Shown piece by piece: positions 32,040 through 44,700 of a DNA stretch of 64,000 bases. A program made the translations under genes and the position numbers. Within the stretch, counting starts at the first letter, position 1. Every line of letters begins with the position of its first letter. The notes below the pieces were generated by a model. That model ran no database searches. It was not told where the DNA came from and saw only the letters and a list, made by a program, of their open reading frames with translations. Source of the DNA: Phylloscopus collybita (taxonomy: Eukaryota; Chordata; Aves; Passeriformes; Phylloscopidae); assembly GCA_027886175.1 (NCBI GenBank), contig JAJNNQ010000045.1, positions 1 to 64,000 on the forward strand, read 5' to 3'.

Positions 32040-35000
32040 CTTCTCACAACCCCCATTTCTTTTTTCTGGGGGGGGTGAGGGAGGAATTAGCAAAATGAAG
32101 TTAAAAACAGAAAGTAAAAAAAATTCCCCTAAAAACCCACACTGGCTTACCTGCCTGCTGCTGCCTAGCACAAAAGTTTGTCCCTTGGCACCTCCTTTAA
32201 GCAATGCTCCACATCCAAGTGCATCCATGTGCTCCTCCAGGCCCAAATTCCTTCTGTGGGATGCCCTCACCCCGGGGAGCCCAGCACAAACCCCACTCCT
32301 CCAGCAGCTCCATGCTAAAGTGAGCTGAAGGAAAACCTCTTACAGCAGCCCTGTTGCTTCATCATCCTAACAGCTCACACCTGTAGGCTGCCCTGCCCCC
32401 TCATCATCCTAACAGCTCATACCTGGTGAGCTGTCCTGTCCCCTCATCATCCTAACAGCTCACACCTGTGGGCTGCCCTGTCCCCTCATCATCACTTTTT
32501 AGTTTTATTTTGTTTTGTTTTGTTTTTTTTTGAGGAAATTGGGAAAGGATTAGCAGGATGAAATTGAAAAGTGAAAGGAGAAAAGTCCCCCCTACAAACC
32601 CACACCGGCTCACCTGCTGCTTCTGAGCACAAAGGTTTGTCCCTCAGCACCTCCTTTAAGAACTGCTGCACTTACAAGCGCTCCCTCGGACCTCCTCAAC
32701 CCTCTGTTCCAACAGCTCCAGGCTGAAGAGAGCCCAGGCTCCCCACTTCAAGCAGCTCTGCCCCTGGCAGGAGCCACACCCTCATCATCCTAACAGCTCA
32801 CACCTGTGAGCTGCCCTGCACTGTCATCATCCTAACAGCTCACACCTGTGGGCTGCCCTGTCCCCTCATCATCCTAACAGCTCACACCTGTGAGCGGCCC
32901 TGTCCCCTAATCATAAATTTTTTTTTTTTTGGTGGTGGTTTTTTTTTTTTTTTGAGGACACTGGGAAAGGATTAGCAGGATGAAATTGAAAAGTGAAAGG
33001 AGAAAAGTCCCCCCTACAAACCCACCCTGGCTCACCTGCTGCTCCCGAGCACAAAGGTTTGTCCCTCAGCACCTACTTTAAGAACTGCTGCACGTAGAAG
33101 CGCTCTCTCGGACGTCCTCAGCCCTCTGCTCCAGCAGCTCCATGCTGAAGAGAGCCCAGGCTCCCCTCTTCAAGTAACCCCGCCCCTGGCAGGAGTCACC
33201 CCCTCATCATCCTTACAGCTCACACCTGTGAGCTGCCCTGTCCCCTCATCATCCTAACAGCTCAAACCTGTGAGCTGCCCTGTCCCCTCATCATCCTAAC
33301 AGTTCATACCTGTAGGCTGCCCTGTCCCCTCATCATCCTAACAGCTCACACCTGTGGGCTGCCCTGTCCCTCATCATCCTAACAGCTCACACCTGTGAGC
33401 TGCCCTGCCGGCTCATCAACCTAACAGCTCACACCTGTGGGCTGCCCTGCCCCCTCATCATCCTAACAGCTCACACCTGTGAGCTGCCCTGCCCCCTCAT
33501 CATCCTAACAGCTCACACCTGTGGGCTGCCCTGTCCCTCATCAACCTAACAGCTCACACCTGTGGGCTGCCCTGTCCCTCATCAACCTAACAGCTCACAC
33601 CTGTGAGCTGCCCTGCCCCCTCATCATCTTAACAGCTCACACCTGTGAGCTGCCCTGTCCCCTCATCATCCTAACAGCTCACACCTGTGAGCTGCCCTGC
33701 TTCCTCATCATCCTAACAGCTCACACCTGTGAGCTGCCCTGTCCCCTCATCATCAATTTTTGGTTTTTTATTTTTTTGGGTTTTTTTTTTTTTTTTTTTA
33801 AGGACACTGGGAAAGGATTAGCAGGATGAAATTGAAAAGTGAAAGGAGAAAAGTCCCCCCTACAGACCCACCCTGGCTCACCTGCTGCTCCCGAGCACAA
33901 AGGTTTGTCCCTCAGCACCTACTTTAAGAACTGCTGCACGTAGAAGCGCTCTCTCGGACCTCCTCAGCCCTCTGCTCCAGCAGCTCCAGGCTGAAGAGAG
34001 CCCAGGCTCCCCTCTTCAAGTAACCCCGCCCCTGGCAGGAGTCACCCCCTCATCATCCTTACAGCTCACACCTGTGAGCTGCCCTGTCCCCTCATCATCC
34101 TACCAGCTCATACCTGTAGGCTGCCCTGTCCCTCATCATCCTAACAGCTCACACCTGTGAGCTGCCCTGCGCCTCATCATCCTAACAGCTCACACCTGTG
34201 GGCTGCCCTGTCCCTCATCAACCTAACAGCTCACACCTGTGGGCTGCCCTGTCCCTCATCAACCTAACAGCTCACACCTGTGGGCTGCCCTGTCCCTCAT
34301 CAACCTAACAGCTCAAACCTGTGGGCTGCCCTGTCCCCTGCTCATCCTAACAACTCACACCTGTGAGCTGCCCTGTCCCCTCATCATCCTAACAGCTCAC
34401 ACCTGTGGGCTGCCCTGTCCCCTCATCATCAATTTTTACTTTGTTTTGTTTTGGTTTTTTTGAGGACACTGGGTAAGGATTAGTAGGATGAAATTGAAAA
34501 GTGAAAGGAGAAAAGTCCCCCCTACAAACCCACCCTGGCTCACCTGCTGCTCCCGAGCACAAAGGTTTGTCCCTCAGCACCTACTTTAAGAACTGCTGCA
34601 CGTAGAAGCGCTCTCTCGGACCTCCTCAGCCCTGTGCTCCAGCAGCTCCAGGCTGAAGAGAGCCCAGGCTCCCCTCTTCAAGTAACCCCGCCCCTGGCAG
34701 GAGTCACACCCTCATCATCCTAACAGCTCACACCTGTGGACTGCCCTGCCTCCTCGTCATCATAACAGCTCACACCTGTGGGCTGCCCTGTCCCCTCATC
34801 ATCCTAACAGCTCACACCTGTGGGCTGCCCTGCCCCCTCATCATCCTAACAGCTCACACCTGTGGGCTGCCCTGTCCCCTCATCATCCTAACAGCTCACA
34901 CCTGTGAGCTGCCCTGCCCCCCCATCATCCTAACAGCTCACACCTGTGAGCTGCCCTGTCCCATCATCATCAATTTTTGGGTTTTTATATTTTTTTTTGG

Positions 35001-36950
35001 GGGGGGGTGTTTTTTGGTTTTTTTTTGAGGACACTGGGAAAGGATTAGCAGGATGAAATTGAAAAGTGAAAGGGGAAAAGTCCCCCCTACAAACCCACAC
35101 CGGCTCACCTGCTGCTCTCGAGCACAAAGGTTTGTCCCTCAGCACCTACTTTAAGAACTGCTGCACATAGAAGCGCTCTCTCGGACCTCTTCAGCCCTCT
35201 GCTCCAGCAGCTCCAGGCTGAAGAGAGCCCAGGCTCCCCTCTTCAAGTAACCCCGCCCCTGGCAGGAGTCACCCCCTCATCATCCTAACAGCTCAAGCCT
35301 GTGAGCTGCCCTGTCCCCTCATCATCCTAACAGCTCAAACCCGTGAGCTGCCCTGTCCCCTCATCATCCTAACAGTTCACACCTGTGGGCTGCCCTGTCC
35401 CCTCATCATCCTAACAGCTCACACCTGTGGGCTGCCCTGTCCCTCATCATCCTAACAGCTCACACCTGTGGGCTGCCCTGTCCCTCATCATCCTAACAGC
35501 TCACAACTGTGAGCTGCCCTGACCCCTCATCATCCTAACAGCTGACACCTGTTGGCTGCCCTGTCCCTCATCATCCTAACAGCTCACACCTGTGGGCTGC
35601 CCTGCCCCCTCATCATCCTAACAGCTCACACCTGTGAGCTGCCCTGTCCCTCATCAACCTAACAGCTCACACCTGTGAGCTGCCCTGTCCCCTCATCATC
35701 CTAACAGCTCACACATGTGAGCTGCCCTGCCCCCTCATCATCCTAACAGCTCACACCTGTGGGCTGCCCTGTCCCTCATCAACCTAACAGCTCACACCTG
35801 TGGGCTTCCCTGTCCCCTGCTCATCCTAACAGCTCACACCTGTGGGCTGCACTGTCCTCTCATCATCAGTTTTTACTTTTTTTTGTTTTGTTTTGTTTTG
35901 GGTTTTTTTTTTTGAGGACACTAGGAAAGGATTAGCAGGATGAAATTGAAAAGTGAAAGGAGAAAAGTGCCCCCTACAAACCCACCCTGGCTCACCTGCT
36001 GCTCCCGAGCACAAAGGTTTGTCCCTCAGCACCTACTTTAAGAACTGCTGCACATAGAAGCGCTCTCTCGGACCTCCTCAGCCCTCTGCTCCAGCAGCTC
36101 CAGGCTGAAGAGAGCCCAGGCTCCCCTCTTCAAGTAACCCCGCCCCTGGCAGGAGTCACCCCCTCATCATCCTAACAGCTCACACCTGTGAGCTGCCCTG
36201 CCCCCTCATCATCCTAACAGCTCACACCTGTGGGCTGCCCTGTCCCCTGATCATCCTAACAGCTCACACCTGTGGGCTGCCCTGCCCCCTCATCATCCTA
36301 ACAGCTCACACCTGTGGGCTGCCCTGTCCCCTCATCATCCTAACAGCTCACACCTGTGAGCTGCCCTGTCCCCTCATCATCAATTTTTGGGTTTTTATTT
36401 TTTTGGGGGGGGGGTTGTTTTTGTTTTTTTTTTTTAAGGACACTGGGAAAGGATTAGCAGGATGAAATTGAAAAGTGAATGGAGAAAAGTCCCCCCTACA
36501 AACCCACCCTGGCTCACCTGCTGCTCCCGAGCACAAAGGTTTGTCCCTCAGCACCTACTTTAAGAACTGCTGCACGTAGAAGCGCTCTCTCGGACCTTCT
36601 CAACCCTCTGCTCCAGCAGCTCCAGGCTGAAGAGAGCCCAGGCTCCCCTCTTCAAGTAACCCCGCCCCTGGCAGGAGTCACCCCCTCATCATCCTTACAG
36701 CTCACACCTGTGAGCTGCCCTGTCCCCTCATCATCCGAACAGCTCAAACCTGTGGGCTGCCCTGTCCCCTTATCATCCTAACAGCTCACACCTGTGGGCT
36801 GCCCTGCCCCCTCATCAACCTAACAGCTCACACCTGTGGGCTGCCCTGTCCCTCATCATCCTAACAGCTCACACCTGTGAGCTGCCCTGCCCCCTCATCA
36901 TCCTAACAGCTCATACCTGTGGGCGGCCCTGTCTGCTCATCCTCCTTTTC
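32040..36950. repeat. Composite tandem array: eight long units carrying a 42-bp minisatellite
   Basis: Each long unit starts with a poly-T/G tract and GAGGACACTGGGAAAGG. It continues with about 230 bases of unique-looking sequence and ends in a variable number of 41-42-bp repeats containing CCTAACAGCTCACACCTG. Unit starts are near 32,077 (diverged), 32,532, 32,954, 33,801, 34,462, 35,027, 35,914 and 36,437. Unit length varies from about 420 to 890 bases because of the 42-bp copy number. On the minus strand the 42-bp unit would be 14 codons, but here almost every unit has TAG. Confidence 0.93.
33882..33918 (-). other. Putative 37-nt exon, one per composite unit
   Basis: On the minus strand an acceptor TTCTTAAAGTAG precedes GTGCTGAGGGACAAACC and the block ends GCAGCAG|GTGAGCC. 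The same block is found in the units starting near 32,532, 32,954, 34,462, 35,027, 35,914 and 36,437, and at about 61,275 (altered). The 38-nt block at 4042-4079 has similar borders (GTGCTG...AGCAG|GTGAG), which may be chance. Confidence 0.3.
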
Positions 36951-37139
36951 AGCTCACACCTGTGGCTCTGCCACTCTCAGTGTGAGGGCAGGGCAGGGGC
37001 AGAGGGGATTTGCTACTCATTCCCTGCACACTTCCTGCTCTGCAGCTGACACACTGCAGCAGCAGGCTTTCTTTGTTATGGATAAGGACCCCTCTTCTCC
37101 TGCAGGTGCTGAAGGCTGGAATTGAGATTTTGCTTCTAA
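36951..37139. other. Spacer shared with 61,585-61,750
   Basis: CAGTGTGAGGGCAGGGCAGG and following words match the third module at about 61,600. No coding signal is clear. Confidence 0.5.
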
Positions 37140-37440
37140 CATCCCACATGCCTGAGGTTCATAACTCCTTAGGAAATTCCCCAGCAATCATTAGCCTTCA
37201 TTTACAATTTTGCTTTTGGAATCACTATTAACTTGTCTTTCTGTGGAGGTGTTTCAAACATTCGTAGAGAGTTCAGGAGCTGGGTTGGCTTGTTTCTGAT
37301 TTAACTGACAAGCCCAGGCTAAATCCAAATGCCCAGGATGACAGGGAAACATGGAGACAGTTTATAAATACTCCCCTTCCTTGCAATTCAGCCCTTTTTT
37401 GCACATCCCCAGAGCACATTTATTCCATCCTGTCTTCCCT
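37140..37440 (+). promoter_or_regulatory. TATA promoter-like module, copy 2
   Basis: TTTATAAATA at 37,371-37,380 lies in a block nearly identical to 61,750-62,030 (shared GGAAACATGGAGACAG before the box and CTCCCCTTCCTTGCAATT after it). A start near 37,400 is inferred. No coding exon downstream is clear. Confidence 0.55.
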
Positions 37441-37799
37441 ACAACACCTCTCCAGCACAAATACCACTTCTCAGACACAAACCCAACAGAAATGTACTAC
37501 AAGGTGCAGCCGGGGTGTGGCCAGGGCTTGGCAGGGGCCAGGGGGAAGGGGCCGTGGCTGGGAGAGGAGTTTGCCTCAGAATCCCAAGGCCTTTTTGTGG
37601 GGTGGGGTTGGGAGGCAAAGGTGGTTTTAATTTGGTTTGGTTTTGACCTTTTTTGGTGCTGAATATTGGGGAGGGGAGGGGTGGGGATGAGGGTGTATTC
37701 TGTGTCAGTTTTCCATTTTGCTCAGATGGAGTGTGGGGGTTTTGGCTCCATGCTGGAAAACTGTCTTGAGAAGCTCCTCTATAAATCAGTTTTGCTGAG
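37441..37799. other. G-rich spacer without recognised gene
   Basis: GGGG-rich and TTTTGG-rich stretch. An open frame at 37,351-37,662 is low complexity. Confidence 0.35.
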
Positions 37800-39293
37800 C
37801 CTTGGTTTTTTTTACAGGTGAGAGGGGAACATGTAACATGTACTCTTAGGGTGTGTTCTTTGGGAAAGCACAGAGACATTCCTGCCTTTGTTTCTCCCCC
37901 TTAAATCTTTTGTGTTGGATGGCTGGGGGCTGAGACTGAAGATTTTAATTAGCCTTTAACTTGGAAAGAACATGGAATGAGGAAACAGCTTTTTAAAATT
38001 TGTCTTCTTGACTGATTTATGAAGTAACTTCAATAATAAAATGTCTATGGCAGACCCCATCAAGTTTTGAAGAACTACTTCTTTGAAGGGAAGACAGCTT
38101 TTGAGTGATGTGAATTATTTCTGCTAGCTTAAGCTTTCTTTTTCAAGGCATTTAGGTAGCCTCAGCCCTGGCGTTGAACAATGGTGCCTGAGGGAAAAGG
38201 AAGCAGGGACAGAGGGGTTGAAAAAGGCGTGTGAGACTTGCCTTACATGTCCCTAGTCTGGGAAGGTACTGAACATCAAATGAAACTCAGGACAGTTGGG
38301 GTTCAGTTGCTTTTGGGTTTGTGATCTGTTTTGGGGCTTTTATCACTGGGGCAAAGAATATTTAACTTTCCTTGCCTGGAGGAGCTGTTTTCCTTGTCTT
38401 GCCTTTGTCAGGAGGTGTGACAGTTTTGCACCCAAAACTGTGTGTACTGTGTCCAGTGTTTGGTGCTTTTGCCTGTGGTCTGGCATTGCCAGGGGTGGGG
38501 CTTCTTTTAGGAAAGCAGCTCCTTCAGGATGTGCTTCCTTGAGCTGGATGTCTGGGAGAGGTGTTGGAATGGCAGTCGCAGTAGTTTTTCATGGTTTCCA
38601 GGCTCTTTCACCCAGTTCATTCCAGTCCATTTCAGAATGTGATGCAGAGCAGAATGACTGCAGTTCAACTGTAAGTACAGTTCAGCCAGAATGGGTGCAT
38701 GAACTTCAGCATCAGAGGTGTAAATGCTTGGGCATCTGTGAGTTTGCTGGAACCGGTGAAGTCCCAAGACCTGAACAACAGGCCCTGAGCTCAAGTTGAC
38801 CTTGAGATGAAAGTTTAAACCAAATGTTGTGTTTGTATCCCCTCAGTAGTGAAAGAACCAGGTTCATGAGTGTTCTGCACTAGGTCGCTGCTCATTAGTG
38901 AAACATGGCTTGACCTTTCCATGTTTAGATGTCACTGTTGGACACGAAAGAAAGACACGGAATTGTGATTCAGAAGGCTGATGCTCTAAAAAGGGGCTGG
39001 TTTATTCTCAGAACCTATTTTTATACCCTTTTACAATGTGCCCACCTAAGAGGTGGGATCCTTTGAACCATTGGTCACACCAAGGGTCAACAAGCAAAGT
39101 CCCTCCTTAGGAGAGAAATGTGAAAAATAAAAGAGTTTAAAAAGTATGACCTTGTTTACCAGTTTTGGTCCCTGGGAAAGAACTTCAGAGAACCTGAACA
39201 TGACAAGCAGTGACTACATTTAGAGGCCAGAGAGGGCTCGGAAATGAGTCCTGTGGCCTTGCTGGGAGGTGCAGGGGCAAAGGCAGCCCCTTT
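37800..39293. repeat. Segmental duplication, copy A
   Basis: Matches 46,197-47,672 almost base for base. Differences seen include a 14-base insertion in copy B near 46,905 and scattered substitutions. It contains a plus-strand open frame ending in PRPEQQALSSS (38,539-38,799), followed by the solo LTR. Whether the frame is a real exon is not known. A donor-like CAACT|GTAAGTA lies at about 38,670 inside it. Confidence 0.88.
38930..39218 (-). mobile_element. Solo LTR (289 bp) in copy A
   Basis: Read on the minus strand it starts TGTAGTCACTG and ends CAGTGACA. A TATA-like GGGTATAAAAATAG lies near 39,030 and AATAAA near 39,003. The flanks carry a 6-bp target duplication TTTAGA (38,924-38,929 and 39,219-39,224). 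A 6-bp duplication is typical of alpha/beta-like retroviruses. No internal sequence is present. Confidence 0.85.
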
Positions 39294-39589
39294 GATGGGG
39301 CCTAGGGGGTCACATCTTGGACATCCCTGTCTCCAAAGCTGACTAAAAAGTCCCTCCCAGTGACCCCCGACCTGTGGGAGTCCAGAGTGTTCCTCTGGAA
39401 ACAGAAACCTGTACAGGGGGGTTTAAAACCTGTACAGGGGGGTCTGAGATTTGTGCAGTGGGGTTGCAGACCCTGGCATGGACCCCAGGCAGGCAAGGGT
39501 CTCGATTATAGTCCATGGGAAAAATTACCAACACTATGGGATGAATTGCAAGCCCTCAAAGCTAGTAGAAAGTATTAATAGTTTCACAT
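39294..39589. other. Junction segment with short 22-bp direct repeats
   Basis: 39,294-39,370 resembles the start of a 47.7-58.9 kb unit (GGGGTCACATCTTGGACATCC). It is followed by repeated AACCTGTACAGGGGGGTT words (about 39,408-39,450), then unassigned sequence before the LTR. An open frame at 39,360-39,578 has no family features. Confidence 0.4.
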
Positions 39590-40000
39590 TAGGGGTTTTA
39601 AGATAAGAATGACCAGAGACAAGATGGAGGATTCTGGGCGTTACTCTAGAGTCTTCTCCCTCTTCGTCTCCATTTTGTGCAGTGGTGATAACATGAAGTA
39701 GATTTAGAGGGATTGGGTCAAAGTAGAAAACACCTGTTTAGTGTCAAGTGCATGCATTGGGTCACAATTGTAAATAATGTACATGCAATTATCTGTATAT
39801 AAGATGACGAGCTGGGAGCAGGCGGGCAGTCGTCACCTGTTGCCCGTGCTGTCCAGACCTTGGCAGAGCTCAGGGAAAAGTATAGAGATAAGATAAAATA
39901 AACAAGGAGAGAAACCTTGAAAAAGAACATCTGAAGACCCCTCATCTTTTCTGTGGGTGGCTCAGGGCTTTCCGAAGGACGACCACCCTCATTCTCGGGC
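39590..40000 (+). mobile_element. 5' LTR of a third ERV (approximate ends)
   Basis: A TATA box TATATAA at 39,796-39,802 and a polyadenylation signal AATAAA at 39,897-39,902 lie in the right order, about 120-220 bases ahead of a primer-binding site. The start was not fixed; the end may be the GGGCA at about 40,001. No matching 3' LTR is in the window. Confidence 0.65.
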
Positions 40001-40019
40001 AAGCAGAGACCCCGAGAAC

Positions 40020-40037
40020 TGGCGTCCCTGGGTGGGC
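40020..40037 (+). other. Primer-binding site complementary to tRNA-Asn
   Basis: TGGCGTCCCTGGGTGGGC matches the complement of the 3' end of vertebrate tRNA-Asn as I know it. It fixes the orientation of this ERV. Confidence 0.7.
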
Positions 40038-40324
40038 GTCGCCCAGGGAAGTCCTTCGTCCAGAAGAGTCCTCAGAAACCAGCAAGAAGCCCCCAGAAGC
40101 CGAGGAGCTGAATTGCCATCATCTGAACTGAAGACCAGAGAAGGAAGAAAAGGACGAGAGCAGCTGATCTCAGGTTCGTCTCAGACAGACGGATTTCCAA
40201 GGGCCCTGGAGTTCATCGTCCTGTCAAATGCTGGTCGGTGATCGGGAACCTCCGAGCTGAACCGGAAAGCACCTGCACTTTGGTTCTTTCAGTGGTAAGA
40301 CCAGTTGAGATACAAGATCACACG

Positions 40325-41700
40325 ATGGGGGGAATTATGTCCCTGTCCCAGGAGCAGCTCAGCTTGCTGTCTGCCTTGCAGGGGATTGTTTCAGCTCACC
40401 CTGCGGGTCTCACAGAAAAAGAGCTCCATTCGTTACTGCTCTGGGTGAGATGTAATTAACCTTTCTGTGAGACAACAGTGTTATTTGAACCGGGGTTTTG
40501 GCAAGAGGCAAACAGGGAATTATATCATCAGGCGACTCAAAAGGACAAGATAGCTTTGAAACTCGTGACGGCTGCGAGAGTTATGTTAAAAGCAGTCACA
40601 GGGCAAAGCATAGGAATTCCTTTCCCTGACCTACCGCGGGGGGAGGGGGATGAACAAGGTGACTCCTCTGCTAGTCGGTTACTAGCGGAGACAGGTGTTG
40701 GCCATCACCCAGCGGTTAAAAGGTCTCCTGCAGGAGACAGATTAGAGATGACAGCTTGTCTCAGAAGCAGCGGGGGATCAGCAGCTTTCCACACAAGGGA
40801 ACAAAGGCATTGAGTTAGACGATTTCCCAAAATTTGTCCCGGGGAACTTAAAGCTTTTAATACACCCCAGTGAGGAGGAAGATCAGGACATGCTCTCTTT
40901 CGAGGCGTGCCCTGCGGAGGCAGGAGACGCACCCCAGGAGGGGGGATGGGAGAGTCGAGAATCTAGCCCACCAAGGAGCCCGTTCAGCCCCCCTTTGACG
41001 CCGCGCAACAGCCCTCCAGTGCTTCCCCTTTCCTCGGAGATAGTGGGGCGAGGGAGGGAAATGGCAAGCGACGGGCTGGGGATGCGCGGGGCGGTGGAGG
41101 AAGGTGGGGTTCCATGGAAACCGCGCGGGCAGGAACGCGTTTGGGAGGGCTTGGGGGACGTGCTGAGCCAGGGCACAGCGGAGTGCGCGGAAACTGGGAC
41201 AATGGCGGCAGGGTCGGTGTTAGCGGCTCGTCACGTGGGAATGACACAAGCTACGGGGAGCAGCGCGGGTCAGGGTGCGTCTGCTTTGCTGAACGTGAGC
41301 TCAGGTCCATTGGGGCGGAGTCCGGGCAGAGGTGACATGCGGGATGGGGCGGCTCTGGGGGCGGTGGCTCCGGGAGCAGAGGCTCCGGGGGGAGGAGCAG
41401 CAGAGGCTGCCCCCCCCAGGAACTGAAGCAGCGCAGGCAAGGCCAGGGCGTGGCCAGGGCGGAGCGATCCATCGAGGATCCGCCCTCGGAGAGGAGGATC
41501 TGTGGGCGCTGGCCAAACAAGAAAAAAGCTTGGCCGCAGCTATCAAAAGTATAGGCCACCGTGCTCTCAGTGTTGCTGCTGCCTCTGAAAGCGTGGGTGC
41601 GAAACGAAAAGTAAAGGTTCGAAATGAAGAAAAGGTAGAAAAGAAATCAGAGACAGAAAGTACTTTTGAGTTGTTAGCAGGAATGTTGGGGTTAGACACG
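40325..41700 (+). pseudogene. gag: gag remnant of the tRNA-Asn ERV
   Basis: The frame from ATG 40,325 begins MGGIMSLSQEQL, a matrix-like N-terminus with a myristoylation-type Gly2. A TAA at 40,457-40,459 interrupts it. The same frame resumes with a FWQEANREL segment up to 40,813. A frameshift then leads to a Pro/Gly-rich stretch (40,890-41,426) and another to a Lys/Glu-rich segment (LAKQEKSLAAAIKSIGHRAL) that ends in the first copies of the 72-bp repeat near 41,700. Capsid, pol and env are absent. The matrix and linker parts suggest an alpha/beta-like retrovirus. The assignment is by general layout only. Confidence 0.65.
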
Positions 41701-44700
41701 GAGGGTCTGCTGCATGAGGCGACAGCGCCATCTGCTGCCTGGAACAAAAAACTGAAGCAGCCACCACGACAGTCGCCGCTGATCAGTGGGGCGACTGCGC
41801 CATCTCGTGGTTGGAAGGAAAAACTACAGCAACCACAACGCAAGTCGCCAGGGACCAGTGGAGCGACAGCGCCATCTGGGCCTGGAGCGAACTCCAGCAG
41901 CCACCACGACAGTCGCCGCCGATCAGTGGGGCGACTGCGCCATCTCGTGTTCAGAGGGAAAAACTACAGCAACCGCAACAAAAGTCACCAGGGACCAGTG
42001 GGGTGACAGCACCATCTGGTGCCTCGAGTGAAGAACTACAGCAGCCACCACCACAGTCACCGCTGATCAGTGGGGCGACTGCACCATCTGGTGCCTGGAG
42101 CAAAGAACAACAGCAGCCACCACGACAGTCGCCGCTGATCAGTGGGGCAACTGCGCCATCTCGTGGTCAGAGGGAAAAACTACAGCAACTACAATGCAAG
42201 CCGCCAGGGAGCAGTGCAGCGACAGCGCCATCTCGTAGTTGGAGGGAAAAACTAAAACAACTGCAACAAAAGTTGCCGGGGACCAGTGGAGCGACATCGC
42301 CATCTGGTGCCTGGAGCGAAGAACTACAGCAGCCACCACGACAGTCGACGCTGATCAGTGGAGCAACTGCGCCATCTCATGGTTGGAGGGAAAAACTACA
42401 GCAACCGCAACGAAAGTCGCCGGCAACCACTGGAGCAACAGTGCAATCCGGTGCCTGGAGCGTAGAAGTACAGCAGCCACCAGGACAGTCGCCGCTCATC
42501 AGTGGGGAAACTGCACCATCTCATTGTTGGAGGGAACACCTACAGCAACCGCAACACAAGTCACCAGGGACCACTGGGGTAACAGCACCATCCGGTGCAT
42601 GGAGCGAAGAACTACAGCAGCCACCACGACAGTCGCCGCAGATCAGTGGGGCGACTGCGCCATCTCGTGGTCGGGTGGAAAAACTACAGAACCACAACGA
42701 AAGTCACCGGGGACCAGTGGAGCGACAGCATCATCTGGAGCCTGGAACGAAGAACTACAGCAGCCACCACAACAGTCGCCGCTGATCAGTGGGGCGACTG
42801 TGCCATCTCATGGTTGGAGGGAAAAAGTACAGCAACCGAAACAAAAGTCGCCAGTGACCAGTGGAGCGACAGCGCCATCTGGTGCCTGGAGCGAAGAACT
42901 ATAGCAGCCACCAGGACAGTCGCTGCTGATCAGTGGGGCGATTGCACCATCTCGTGGTTGGAGGGAAAAACTACAGCAACCGCAATGCAAGGAACCAAGG
43001 ACCAGTACAGCGACATCGCCATCTGGAGCCTGGAGCGAAGAACTACAGCAGCCACCACGACAGTTGCTGCTGATCAGTGTGGCGACTCCGCCATCTTGTG
43101 GTTAGAGGGAAAAACTACAGCAATCTCAACGAAAGTTGCCGATGACCAGTGGAGCAACATCGCCACCTGGTGCCTGGAGCCAAGAATTAAAGCAGCCACC
43201 ACAACAGTTGCTGCTGATGAGTGGGGCGACTGCACCATCTCGTGGTTGGAGGGAAAAACTACAGCAGCCTCAAAAGAAGTCGCCAGTGACCAGTGGAGCG
43301 ACAGCGCCATCTGGTTTGTGGAGCAAAGAACTACAGCAGCCTCCACGACAGTCCCCACTAATCAGTGGCGTGACTGTGCCATCTCATGGTTGGAGGGAAA
43401 ATCTACAGCAACCGCTACGAAAGTTGCCGGGGACCAGTGGAGCGACATCGCCATCTGGTGCCTGGAGCGAAGAACTAGAGCAGCCACCACGACAATCGCT
43501 GCTGATCAGTAAGGCAACTGCGCCATCTCCTGTTCTGAGGGAAAAACTACAGCAACCCCAACGAAAGTTGCCGGCGACCACTGGAGCAACAGTGCCATCC
43601 GGTGCCTGGAGCGAAGAACTACAGCAGCCACCAGGACAGTCACCGCTCATCAGTGGGGCAACTGCGCCATCTCGTGGTTAGAGGGAACACCTACAGAAAC
43701 CGCAACGCAAGTCGCCAGGGACCAGTGGAGCGACAGCGCCATCTGGTGCCTGGAGCGAAGACCTACAGCAGCAACCAGGACAGTCGCCGCTGATCAGTGG
43801 AGCGACTGCGCCATCTCGTGGTTGGAGGGAAAAACTACAGGAACCGCAACTCAAGTCACCAGGGACCAGTGGGGTGACTGCGTCATCTCGTGGTTAGGGG
43901 GAAAAACTACAGCAACCTCAACGAAAGTCGCAAGTAACCAGTGGAGTGACAACGCCATCTGGTTCGTGGAGCGAAGAACTACAGCAGCCACAACAACATT
44001 CGCTGCAGGTCAGAGGGGCGACCGTGCCATCTCGTGTTTGGAGGGAAAAAACTACAGAACCGCAACGCAAGTCGCCAGGGACCAGTAGAGCAACATCGCC
44101 ATCTGGTGCCTGGAGCAAAGAACTACAGCGGCCACCATGACAGTCGCCGCTGATCACTGGGGCGACTGTGCCATCTCGTGGTTAGAGGGAACACCTACAG
44201 CAACCGCAATGCAAGTCGCCTGTGACCAGTGGAGCGACATCACCATCTGGTGCCTGGAGCAAAGACCTACAGCAGCAACCAGGACAGTCGCCGCTCATCA
44301 GTGGAGTGACTGCACCATCTCGTGGTTGGAGGGAAAAACTACAGCAACCGCAACCCAAGTCACCAGGGACCAGTGGGGTGACTGCGCCATCTCGTGGTTA
44401 GAGGGAAAAACTACAGCAACCTCAACGAAAGTCGCAAGTGACCAGTGGAGCGACAACGCCATCTGGTTTGTGGAGCGAAGAACTACAGCAGCCACCACAA
44501 CAGTCGCTGCTGGTCAGAGGGGCGACTGCGCCATCTCGTGGTCGGAGGGAAAAACTACAGCAACCGCAACCAAAGTTGCCGGGGACCAGTGGAGCGACAG
44601 CACCATCTGGTGCCCGGAGCAAAGAACTACAGCGGCCACCAGGACAGACGACGCTGATCAGTGGGGTGACTGCGCCATCTCGTGGTTGGATGGAAAAACT

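Noticed and set aside
33521..33829. Plus-strand open frame of repeated HTCELPCPLI units
   Set aside because: It is a by-product of the 42-bp minisatellite; other units are 41 bases and break the frame.
32340..36960. Regularly spaced repeats suggesting a CRISPR-like array
   Set aside because: Repeats are directly adjacent without unique spacers, and the genome is a vertebrate.
38296..38799. Plus-strand open frame of 167 codons as a gene
   Set aside because: Its second half is kept in the duplicate at 46,896-47,180, but the first half is not and there is no family motif; near-identity of the copies alone explains the conservation.
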